A stretch of DNA of 64,000 bases from Nocardioides coralli (GTDB lineage Bacteria; Actinomycetota; Actinomycetes; Propionibacteriales; Nocardioidaceae), in NCBI RefSeq assembly GCF_019880385.1, contig NZ_CP082273.1, forward strand, positions 2,170,001-2,234,000, written 5' to 3'. Below the pieces are notes generated by a model that did no database searches, was not told where the DNA came from, and saw only the letters and a program-made list of their open reading frames with translations. Numbering within the stretch: position 1 is the stretch's first letter; each line of letters opens with the position of its first letter. The translations under genes and the position numbers were made by a program. Positions 22,911 through 29,792 of the stretch are shown piece after piece.

Positions 22911-24680
22911 TCACCACTCCACCGGCAGGGCGGGTGCCTTGGCACCCGTCGGCGGGACCGCGTAGCGCTGCAGCGCGTAGCGCATGATGCGGGAGAACGC
23001 CGGTCCGGCGATGGAACCGCCGCCGCCGTCGACCTTGGGGTCCTGCACCACGACGTAGATGGTGAACCGCGGGTCGTCGGCGGGAGCGAACCCGGCGAAG
23101 GAGACCGTGAAGGTGCCGTCGTAGCAGCCGCAGTCCGCGCCGACCCGCTGGGCGGTGCCGGTCTTGCCGGCCACCCGGTAGCCCGGGACGGCGGCAGCCG
23201 GGGCCGTGCCCTCCTCCGGGTCGGTCACGAGCTCCATCATCCGGGCCGTCTGGCGGGCGGCCTTCGTGCTGACGACGCGACGGGTGGTGGCAGTGTCGGT
23301 GCCGACCAGGACCCCGTCGTCGGTGGTGGCGCTGCCCGAGATCACCGACGGGTCGACGCGGACGCCGTCGTTGGCGATGGTGTTGACGGCGGCGGTCATC
23401 TGGACGGCGTTGACCGACAGCGACTGCCCGAAGGCCACCCGGTCCTGGATCAGTCGCGACCAGATCGACGGGTCGGGCAGGATCCCTGCGGACTCACCGC
23501 GGACGCCGATGTCGGTGGTCTCGCCGACGCCGAAACGGGTCAGGTAGCGCCGCAGCTCGCCGCGGTCGAACTCGTCGGCTGCGCGCACCGTGCCGATGTT
23601 GGAGGACTTGGCCACGACGCCCGCGAGGGTCAGCCTGATGCGGTCGTGCGGGAACCAGTCGTTGATGACGCGCCCGTCGCGGCGCAGCTCGGGCGGCACC
23701 ACGATCCGGGTCCGCGGCGTCACCTTGCCCGCGTCGAGCAGTCCGGCCACCGTGAGCACCTTGGCGACCGAGCCCGGCTCGTAGACGTCGCTGAGGGCAC
23801 GCGACCCGAGGTCCTCCTTGCGCGAGACCAGCGGGTTGCTGGCGTCGAAGGTCGGGTGGTCCGCGACCGAGAGGACCTCGCCGGTCTGGGTGTCCATGAC
23901 GACCGCGAGACCCGAGGCGGCGCCGGCGTCCTCGACGGTCTGCCGCAGCACCCGCTGGGCGTAGAACTGCAGGTCGAGGTCGATGGTGGTCTGCAGGTGC
24001 TGCCCGTCGACCGGCTCGACGGTGGTGTTCTCGCCGAGCGGGATCCGGTTGCCGCCGCCCACCTGGTAGCGCTCCGAACCGTCGGTGCCGGCCAGCATCG
24101 CGTCGAAGGTCCGCTCGAAACCGGCGAGCGGGTCGTCGGTGCCGACGAAGCCGACCAGGTTCGCCGCGACGTCGTCCGCGGGGTAGTCGCGCATCGGGTC
24201 ACGCCGGGTCTCCAGCCCGCTGAAACCCAGTGACTCCGCCTCCTCCACCACGGCCGTGGCCCTCGTGGAAGGCACGCGACGGGCGATGTACTCGAAGCGA
24301 CTCCCCTCCTCACGCAGCCTCGGCAGGATCGTGAAGTAGTCGACCTCGAGCCGGTTGGCGAGGAACTTGGCCAGCTCGGGCGCCTGGTCGGCCGTCAGCT
24401 TGGGGTCAGCCGCGACCATCAACCCGTCGACCGAGCGCGCGAGCGGCTCGCCGTTCCGGTCCAGGATCGACCCGCGCTGGGCGGGCAGCGACACCTCCAC
24501 CATGCCCTCGGCAGCCGCCATCTCGGCGTACGCCTTGGGGTCGATGCCCTGCAGCTGCACCAGACGCGCCCCGAAGACCGAGAGCACCATGGCGATGAGG
24601 AGGAACCCGAACCGCAGCCGGAACAGGGGAGACCCCCGCAGGCTGCCCCGGGGACGGCCGGGTCGTGGGGTGCTGGGCAC
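22911..24680 (-). CDS. ftsI: Septal class B penicillin-binding protein (FtsI/PBP3)
   Basis: The transpeptidase that cross-links septal peptidoglycan; 589 residues. A short basic cytoplasmic tail precedes one membrane helix (about residues 20-42). The PBP dimerisation domain follows (LPAQRGSILDRNGEPLA), then the transpeptidase domain with the active-site S304-V-A-K307, the SSN triad in AKSSNIGT, and KTGTA. GTG at 24680 is chosen because it gives a normal cytoplasmic tail and follows GAGGGG; the open frame extends much further upstream in a shadow of the ftsL-like gene. Confidence 0.96.
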   Translation of the reverse strand: MPSTPRPGRPRGSLRGSPLFRLRFGFLLIAMVLSVFGARLVQLQGIDPKAYAEMAAAEGMVEVSLPAQRGSILDRNGEPLARSVDGLMVAADPKLTADQAPELAKFLANRLEVDYFTILPRLREEGSRFEYIARRVPSTRATAVVEEAESLGFSGLETRRDPMRDYPADDVAANLVGFVGTDDPLAGFERTFDAMLAGTDGSERYQVGGGNRIPLGENTTVEPVDGQHLQTTIDLDLQFYAQRVLRQTVEDAGAASGLAVVMDTQTGEVLSVADHPTFDASNPLVSRKEDLGSRALSDVYEPGSVAKVLTVAGLLDAGKVTPRTRIVVPPELRRDGRVINDWFPHDRIRLTLAGVVAKSSNIGTVRAADEFDRGELRRYLTRFGVGETTDIGVRGESAGILPDPSIWSRLIQDRVAFGQSLSVNAVQMTAAVNTIANDGVRVDPSVISGSATTDDGVLVGTDTATTRRVVSTKAARQTARMMELVTDPEEGTAPAAAVPGYRVAGKTGTAQRVGADCGCYDGTFTVSFAGFAPADDPRFTIYVVVQDPKVDGGGGSIAGPAFSRIMRYALQRYAVPPTGAKAPALPVEW

Positions 24681-24691
24681 GGGGCGGCCCC

Positions 24692-25246
24692 TCAGTCGCC
24701 GGACCGGGTGACCGGCCGACCCTCGTTGCGGACCTGGTCGAGGGAGACGGCGGTGGGGCCCTCGGACACGACGCGTCGGACGACGGGGTCGGGGTCGAGC
24801 ACCGCCGGCTTGGGCGGCGGCTGCGCCTGCAGCCGCAGCAGCTCGGCCGACGTGGCTGCCGTCGGCTCGCCCAGGACCGTGCCGCTCTCGAGCACCAGGT
24901 ACGCCGGGTTGCCGGCGGGCACCATGCCCAGCTGCTGGGCCTGCTGCGCGACTCGCTGGGGGTTGCGCAGCACGTCGAGCTCCATCTCCAGCGTCTGCTG
25001 GCGCGCGGTCAACGTGGTCGCCTGCTGCTCGAGTGCCGTCGTGGCGAAGGCGGCCTGCTGCATGGAGGTGTTGAAGAGGAGCAGCCCGACGACACCGCCG
25101 AGGAGCACCAGGGTGACCAGGGCGACGAACGGCACGCGGGCGGCGCGGGTGCGCCGCCGCGGCACGACCCGGAGGCGAGCCCGCTCGACGGCGGCCTCGG
25201 CGATCCGTGGGACACGTGACCGCAGCTGGACGGCGGGGCTGCTCAT
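24692..25246 (-). CDS. FtsL-like bitopic division protein
   Basis: A 184-residue protein with a basic cytoplasmic region (residues 1-38, with a [12 protein letters not shown] cluster), one membrane helix (about 39-58) and an outer coiled-coil ([25 protein letters not shown]). The tail is Pro/Val-rich. Position between rsmH and ftsI and this layout identify it as the actinobacterial FtsL-type protein (Rv2164c equivalent). Sequence conservation in this family is weak, so the call rests mostly on context and topology. ATG at 25246 overlaps the rsmH stop by 4 bases. Confidence 0.85.
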   Translation of the reverse strand: MSSPAVQLRSRVPRIAEAAVERARLRVVPRRRTRAARVPFVALVTLVLLGGVVGLLLFNTSMQQAAFATTALEQQATTLTARQQTLEMELDVLRNPQRVAQQAQQLGMVPAGNPAYLVLESGTVLGEPTAATSAELLRLQAQPPPKPAVLDPDPVVRRVVSEGPTAVSLDQVRNEGRPVTRSGD

Positions 25247-26199
25247 GAGGCCACTCCTCTGACTCGTTCGATCGCACGCAGCCGGACGGAGGCGGCGCGT
25301 GGGTTCGTCTGGATCTCCTGCGGACCGGCCTTCTCGGCGCCACGGGTCACCAACCGCAGTGCCGGCTCGTGGCCCTCGGGCACGAACGGGAGGTCCTCCG
25401 GCACGTCGAGCCGGGTCGCCGCGGCGAAGACCTGCTTGACCAGCCGGTCCTCCAGGGAGTGGTAGGACTCGACGACCACCCGGCCCCCGACCCCGATGGC
25501 ATCCACCGCGGCGGGAAGCGCCCGACGCAGCACGGCGAGCTCGTCGTTCACCTCCATCCGCAGCGCCTGGAAGGTGCGCTTCGCGGGATGGCCACCGGTG
25601 CGCCGCGCCGGAGCCGGGATCTCGGCGTACAGGAGCTCGACCAGCCGGGCGGAGCTGTCGAACGGCTCGCGAGCCCGCTCCCGGACGATCGCGGCGGCGA
25701 TCCGTCGGGCGAACTTCTCCTCGCCGTACTCCCGCAGGATCCGCGCGAGCTCGGCCTCGGGGTAGGTGTTGAGCACGTCGGCGGCGGTGGGTCCGGAGGT
25801 CACGTCCATCCGCATGTCCAGCGGTGCGTCCTCGCGGTAGGCGAAGCCGCGCTCCGTCACGTCGAGCTGCATCGACGAGACGCCGAGGTCGAACAGGACC
25901 GCGTCGACCGAGGTCAGGCCCTGGTCGCCCACCACGTCGGAGATCTCGTCGTAGACCGCGTGGACGCCGGTGAACCGGTCGCCGAAGGAGGTGAGCCGCT
26001 CACCCGCGAGGGTGAGGGCGGCCGGGTCGCGGTCGATGCCGATGACCCGCGCCGTGGGGCAGCTCGTGAGCACGGCCTCGGTGTGTCCGCCGAGGCCCAG
26101 CGTCGCGTCGACCATGACGGCGCCGTCGTGGTCCAGCGCCGGCGTCAGGAGGGCGACGACCCGGTCGAGCAGGACCGGGACGTGGGAGGGGGTGTTCAT
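25243..26199 (-). CDS. rsmH: 16S rRNA (cytosine-1402-N4)-methyltransferase RsmH (MraW)
   Basis: A 318-residue SAM-dependent enzyme that methylates C1402 in the P-site region of 16S rRNA. The start motif [13 protein letters not shown], the SAM-binding [15 protein letters not shown] and [49 protein letters not shown] and [11 protein letters not shown] match the family end to end. ATG at 26199 is chosen over longer frames. The gene follows the 56-aa membrane protein gene directly and is preceded, further up, by a large potential stem-loop. Confidence 0.97.
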   Translation of the reverse strand: MNTPSHVPVLLDRVVALLTPALDHDGAVMVDATLGLGGHTEAVLTSCPTARVIGIDRDPAALTLAGERLTSFGDRFTGVHAVYDEISDVVGDQGLTSVDAVLFDLGVSSMQLDVTERGFAYREDAPLDMRMDVTSGPTAADVLNTYPEAELARILREYGEEKFARRIAAAIVRERAREPFDSSARLVELLYAEIPAPARRTGGHPAKRTFQALRMEVNDELAVLRRALPAAVDAIGVGGRVVVESYHSLEDRLVKQVFAAATRLDVPEDLPFVPEGHEPALRLVTRGAEKAGPQEIQTNPRAASVRLRAIERVRGVAS

Positions 26200-26201
26200 G
26201 C

Positions 26202-26372
26202 TCAGCCCTGTCGACCCAGGCTGGTCAGCAGCACCAGGCAGCAGGCCAACGACGCCGACACGGTGGCCGAGAAGACCATCAGCACGAGCACGTCGCGGGC
26301 CTGGTGCCGCACCCGGGGCGCGGGCGCGGACAGGTCCGTCGCGCCGACGCCGGCTGCAGGTGTGATGCTCAT
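26202..26372 (-). CDS. 56-residue single-helix membrane protein between mraZ and rsmH
   Basis: A small frame starting at ATG 26372 and ending 2 bases before the rsmH start. The N-terminal half is polar ([19 protein letters not shown], then Arg and His). The C-terminal half is one hydrophobic helix (about residues 30-52) with two adjacent cysteines (SLACCLVLL). The tight spacing to rsmH and the dcw context suggest a real gene and a role at the membrane in division or wall synthesis, but no family can be named. Its start is preceded by only a weak purine run (GGGGTCGAGA). Confidence 0.65.
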   Translation of the reverse strand: MSITPAAGVGATDLSAPAPRVRHQARDVLVLMVFSATVSASLACCLVLLTSLGRQG

Positions 26373-26409
26373 GGTCTCGACCCCACGTCTCTGGTGCTGC
26401 TGTCCCCCC

Positions 26410-26520
26410 GGATCGCACGGCCAGGTCCCTGCCCGCTCCCCTGTGGGAAGTCGACGTCTGGAACCGGGGAAGGTGTCCCAGAAGTCGAGGGAGCGGGCCC
26501 GAGACCTCGCCGTGCGATCC
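26410..26520 (-). ncRNA. Long imperfect stem-loop in the mraZ-rsmH leader (candidate cis-regulatory RNA)
   Basis: The segment 26410-26440 is a near-perfect reverse complement of 26489-26520. The outer 11-12 bp (GGATCGCACGG) and the inner 10 bp (GCCCGCTCCC) pair exactly, with a few mismatches between. The arms flank a 48-base apical region in which TCGACTTC occurs twice. It lies between the mraZ stop and the next start, on the transcribed strand of the cluster. A conserved structured RNA named the mraW motif is known upstream of rsmH/mraW in actinobacteria. Whether this is that motif needs a covariance search; it may also act as an attenuator. Confidence 0.6.
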
Positions 26521-26548
26521 GCTGTGAAGTTGTGCTCGTGCTGCCGCC

Positions 26549-26569
26549 CCCGCGGGTCAGTCCCGCGGG
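26549..26569 (-). terminator. GC-rich hairpin enclosing the mraZ stop codon
   Basis: Two copies of the self-complementary CCCGCGGG (26549-26556 and 26562-26569) can pair over a 5-base loop that contains the mraZ stop codon. This could be an attenuator limiting read-through from mraZ into the division genes, or a coupling device. There is no T-run. Confidence 0.4.
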
Positions 26570-26985
26570 AACACCTCTTCACCCAGGTCCGAGAACGCTT
26601 GCTCGCGGGCATCGGAGTACTCCTGCCAGCGGGCGGCGTCCCAGATCTCCAGTCGGTTCACCACGCCGATCACGATCACGTCCCGGGTGAGGGAGGCGTA
26701 CTCGCGGAGCATCGGCGGGATGCTGAGCCGGCCCTGCTTGTCGGGCTGGTCGTCGGAGGCGCCGGCGAAGAGCAGCCGGGTGTAGTCCCGCACTGCCCGG
26801 TCGGTGACCGGAGCCTGCTGTGCCTGCTGCGCCAGCTGCTCGAAGGCAGGACGGGGCCAGACGGTCAGACAGCGTTCCTGCCCCCTGGTCACCACGAGCC
26901 CCTCCGACAGCTGGTCCCTGAACTTCGCCGGGAGGAAGAGCCGACCCTTGTCGTCCAACCTCGGGGTGTAGGTGCCCATCAACAT
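26557..26985 (-). CDS. mraZ: Transcriptional regulator MraZ
   Basis: A 142-residue DNA-binding protein of the AbrB-like swapped-hairpin fold, present as two tandem copies. The first has [19 protein letters not shown] and the second has [16 protein letters not shown]; the DKGR-type loops contact DNA. MraZ represses its own dcw operon in several bacteria by binding short repeats spaced 10 bp apart. Four such repeats lie in this promoter. ATG at 26985 follows AGGAGG at 7-base spacing. It is the first gene of the cluster. Confidence 0.97.
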   Translation of the reverse strand: MLMGTYTPRLDDKGRLFLPAKFRDQLSEGLVVTRGQERCLTVWPRPAFEQLAQQAQQAPVTDRAVRDYTRLLFAGASDDQPDKQGRLSIPPMLREYASLTRDVIVIGVVNRLEIWDAARWQEYSDAREQAFSDLGEEVFPRD

Positions 26986-27030
26986 CGGGCGCCCTCCTCC
27001 CCTGAGAGCCCACTACCAGCGGCTCATCCT

Positions 27031-27064
27031 CCACTGCGCTCCACCATACGCCACATTCCTCCAC
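27031..27064 (-). promoter_or_regulatory. Four MraZ-box-like GTGG repeats at exact 10-bp spacing
   Basis: On the mraZ-sense strand GTGG occurs four times at strict 10-bp intervals; on the plus strand these are CCAC at 27031, 27041, 27051 and 27061. MraZ proteins bind arrays of short G-rich repeats with 10-bp pitch in their own promoters. The boxes cover the -10 and spacer of the predicted mraZ promoter, as expected for autorepression. A degenerate fifth copy (CCAT) sits at 27071. Confidence 0.85.
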
Positions 27065-27070
27065 CGTCAA
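27043..27070 (-). promoter_or_regulatory. Predicted mraZ/dcw promoter
   Basis: On the minus strand TTGACG (27070-27065) and TATGGT (27048-27043) are separated by 16 bases, a good vegetative sigma-70-type match for an actinobacterium. It would give a leader of roughly 50 bases before the mraZ ATG. The GTGG boxes are interleaved with these elements. Confidence 0.65.
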
Positions 27071-27183
27071 CCATCTTTCGCCCCGATTGCCGTCGTGTCG
27101 CGCCCCCGCGTCCCCGTTCGCGAGGGCATCGCAGCCGCGGTGCGGGCGCCGCTCCGCGCTCACCGTGCCCCCGCCCGGCTCCG

Positions 27184-27340
27184 GTGGAGCGGGGTGGAGC
27201 GCGGAGTGGAGCGGGGTGGAGGAGAGCGAGGGCACCGGGCAGGCGCCGGGTCGTGGCGTCCGGTGGGGCGCAGGGTGGAGCCGGGTGGGGGCGCAGGGTG
27301 GAGGCGGGTGGGGGCGCAGGGTGGTGGAGGCGGGTGGGGT
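27184..27340 (+). repeat. GTGG-rich tandem array of 22/23-bp units upstream of moxR
   Basis: Thirteen GTGG tetramers occur on the moxR-sense strand, at 27184, 27194, 27206, 27216, 27253, 27263, 27275, 27285, 27298, 27308, 27321, 27324 and 27334. Most form pairs 10 bp apart, and pairs recur every 22 or 23 bp, so the unit carries two boxes. The second block has near-identical 23-bp copies (GCGCAGGGTGGAGGCGGGTG type). The same tetramer and 10-bp pitch mark the MraZ boxes on the other side of the gap. The G-runs could also form G-quadruplexes. Confidence 0.75.
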
Positions 27341-27481
27341 GAGGGACCGCCGTGGACCACGAGGACGGACCGCAACCATTTCGTGACGCCAGATGACTCA
27401 CGCGCGGCGGGCGAGGACCATAGGTTCGTGGTCGTGCCCCGTACGGTGGAGTGCGGAGCAGACGACAGAGGGGAACATGGC

Positions 27482-28489
27482 GTGGTGACGCAGGAGCCAG
27501 CCACCGGGCAGCCGACGAGGACCGCGGACGCGGCCGACCTCGAGACGCTCAGCACCGTCGTCGCCCGGATCCGGGCGAACGTCGAGCAGGTGATCGAGGG
27601 CAAGCCGGACGTCGTCTCGGCGGCCGTCATCGTCCTGCTGGCGGAGGGACACCTGCTCATCGAGGACGTGCCGGGCGTCGGCAAGACGATGCTGAGCAAG
27701 TCGCTGGCCCGCAGCATCGACTGCTCGGTCCGGCGGATCCAGTTCACCCCCGACCTGCTGCCCTCCGACGTGACCGGCGTGTCGGTGTTCAACCAGAACA
27801 CCCGGGAGTTCGAGTTCCGACCCGGCGGGATCTTCGCCAACATCGTGGTCGGCGACGAGATCAACCGCGCCTCCCCCAAGACGCAGTCGGCGCTCCTGGA
27901 GTGCATGGAGGAGCGTCAGGTGACCGTGGACAACAAGACCTACGAGCTCGAGACGCCGTTCATGGTCATCGCGACCCAGAACCCGATCGAGATGGAGGGC
28001 ACCTACGCCCTGCCCGAGGCGCAGCGTGACCGCTTCATGGCCCGGGTCTCGATCGGCTACCCGGTCGAGGCGGCCGAGCTCGCGATGCTGACCAACCACG
28101 CCCGCACCAACCCGCTCGACGACCTCGAGCCCGTGACCGATGCCGCGGAGGTGCGCAAGCTCAGCGCGATCGTCCACCAGATCTACGTCGCCGAGGCGGT
28201 CAAGCGCTACGCGATCGGCCTGACGGCGGCGACCCGCAGGTCCACCGAGCTGACCCTCGGCGCGTCGCCCCGCGCCACGCTCCACCTGCTGCGGGCGGCC
28301 AAGGCCAGGGCGGCGATCGCCGGGCGCGACTACGTGCTTCCCGACGACCTGAGGACGCTGGCCCGCCCGGTGCTGGCACACCGGCTGCTCCCGAGCGTGG
28401 AGGCCGCCATGAGCGGGCGCTCCACCGGCGACATCCTCGAGGCCATCGTCGGTTCGGTGCCGGTGCCCGGCGGCGCCCCGCTCTCCTGA
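27482..28489 (+). CDS. MoxR-family AAA+ ATPase
   Basis: About 335 residues. Walker A is EDVPGVGKTMLSKSLA, Walker B is VVGDEINRASPKTQSALLE, and sensor regions follow (VIATQNPIEMEGTYALPEAQ DRF order). MoxR ATPases are chaperone-like factors, usually encoded with DUF58 and transglutaminase proteins, as here. The start is one of two tandem GTG codons, 27482 or 27485; 27482 lies 8 bases after GAGGGG. The long open frame upstream is not coding by composition. It is the first gene of a three-gene operon divergent from the dcw cluster. Confidence 0.95.
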   Translation: MVTQEPATGQPTRTADAADLETLSTVVARIRANVEQVIEGKPDVVSAAVIVLLAEGHLLIEDVPGVGKTMLSKSLARSIDCSVRRIQFTPDLLPSDVTGVSVFNQNTREFEFRPGGIFANIVVGDEINRASPKTQSALLECMEERQVTVDNKTYELETPFMVIATQNPIEMEGTYALPEAQRDRFMARVSIGYPVEAAELAMLTNHARTNPLDDLEPVTDAAEVRKLSAIVHQIYVAEAVKRYAIGLTAATRRSTELTLGASPRATLHLLRAAKARAAIAGRDYVLPDDLRTLARPVLAHRLLPSVEAAMSGRSTGDILEAIVGSVPVPGGAPLS

Positions 28490-28514
28490 ACGACCACCGG
28501 GAAGGGGGTGGACC

Positions 28515-29792
28515 GTGCGTGAGGCACTCCGGGGTCTGACGCTGCGTGGCCGCGCCTTCCTCGCGGCCGGCGTGACGACCCTGGCGTGCTCCGTCGTGCT
28601 CGGCCAGCAGCAGCTCGGCCGGGTGGGCGTGCTCGTCGCAGTTCTCCCCCTGCTCGCCGCCGGACTGCTCGGTCGCTCCCGCTACCGCCTCTCGCTGGTG
28701 CGCACGGTGACCCCGCAGCTCGTGACCGCCGGCTCTCCGGCCCGGGTGTCGCTCGCCCTCAGCAACGCCGGCCGGACGCCGAGCGGCGTCCTGATGCTGG
28801 AGGACCAGGTGCCCTACGTGCTCGGCACCCGACCGCGGTTCGTCCTCGAGGGCATCGGCCACGGCTGGCACCACACGGTCACCTACCAGGTCCGGTCCGA
28901 CGTGCGCGGTCAGTTCGAGATCGGCCCGATGACCGTGCGCATCACCGACCCGTTCGGGCTGGTGGAGCTCGGCAGGTCGTTCCGGACCACCGTCCCGATC
29001 ACCGTCGTCCCCCGCACCGTCCCCCTCCCGCACATCCCGATCGGCGGCGCCTGGACCGGCTCGGGCGACAACCGTCCCCGCGCGTTCGCAACCGGCAGCG
29101 CGGAGGACGTGACGGTCCGGGAGTACCGCCACGGTGACGACCTGCGCCGGGTCCACTGGCGCAGCTCCGCCCGGGTGGGTGAGCTGATGGTGCGCCGCGA
29201 GGAACAGCCCTGGCAGAGCCGGGCCACGCTGTTCCTGGACAACCGGGCCCGGGCCCACCGGGGGCACGGGCTCGCCTCCTCCCTGGAGGCCGCGGTCTCG
29301 GCGGCCGCCTCCATCGCCGTGCACCTCAGCCAGCGCGGGTTCACCGTGCGCCTGGTGACTGCCACCGGCGAGGACCCGACGAACGCCTGGCACTTCCGCG
29401 AAGCCGAGCTCAACACCGCCCCCCTGCTGGAGTCGCTCGCCGTCGTCGAGGCGGTTCCGCAGTCGTGGCTGGAGTCGAACTGGCTCGCCGACCCCACCCA
29501 CGGCGGTCTGCTGGTCGCCGTCACCGGTGCCGTCGGGGAGCTCGACGTCCCGGTGTTCCGCCGGATGCTCCACCACTCCACACCGGCCCTCGCCGTCGCC
29601 CTGGACGTCGACGCCTGGCAGAGCCGCGAGGCGGCCTCCGACCCCGCGACCTCCCTGCTGACCAACCAGGGATGGCGGGCCGTGACGCTGGGCCCGCGCG
29701 ACCGACTCCCCACCGTCTGGCAGGACCTGGGTCGGACGAGCTCCCAGTCGGCCCGTGGGGTGCACGAACCCGTGCCGGGAGCGGTCCGATGA
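28515..29792 (+). CDS. DUF58 domain protein with two N-terminal membrane helices
   Basis: A 425-residue protein. Two hydrophobic segments (about residues 12-30 and 36-53) are followed by a beta-rich region and the DUF58 signature VREYRHGDDLRRVHWRSSAR. The C-terminal half resembles a von Willebrand A-type fold (ATLFLDNRA at its start). Family members are partners of MoxR ATPases, and the biochemical role is unsettled. GTG at 28515 follows GAAGGGGG. The stop overlaps the next start as ATGA. Confidence 0.92.
   Translation: MREALRGLTLRGRAFLAAGVTTLACSVVLGQQQLGRVGVLVAVLPLLAAGLLGRSRYRLSLVRTVTPQLVTAGSPARVSLALSNAGRTPSGVLMLEDQVPYVLGTRPRFVLEGIGHGWHHTVTYQVRSDVRGQFEIGPMTVRITDPFGLVELGRSFRTTVPITVVPRTVPLPHIPIGGAWTGSGDNRPRAFATGSAEDVTVREYRHGDDLRRVHWRSSARVGELMVRREEQPWQSRATLFLDNRARAHRGHGLASSLEAAVSAAASIAVHLSQRGFTVRLVTATGEDPTNAWHFREAELNTAPLLESLAVVEAVPQSWLESNWLADPTHGGLLVAVTGAVGELDVPVFRRMLHHSTPALAVALDVDAWQSREAASDPATSLLTNQGWRAVTLGPRDRLPTVWQDLGRTSSQSARGVHEPVPGAVR

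Larger units (their letters stand above)
26986..27481. other. Divergent intergenic control region between mraZ and moxR
   Basis: This is the only gap in the window longer than 300 bases. From left to right it holds the mraZ ribosome site, four GTGG boxes overlapping the mraZ promoter (27031-27070), about 110 bases with nothing recognisable, a G-rich array of 22/23-bp repeats (27184-27340), about 125 bases without a clear signal, and the moxR ribosome site (GAGGGG, about 27470-27476). Frames that run across it have the composition of shadows and are not called. Confidence 0.8.

Noticed and set aside
27184..27340. CRISPR-like array
   Set aside because: The units are contiguous 22/23-bp copies without unique spacers, and no cas gene is present.
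26972..27481. N-terminal extension of MoxR reaching back over the intergenic region
   Set aside because: The extension would translate the repeat array and run opposite to the mraZ promoter. The MoxR family begins just after GTG 27482/27485, next to a ribosome site.
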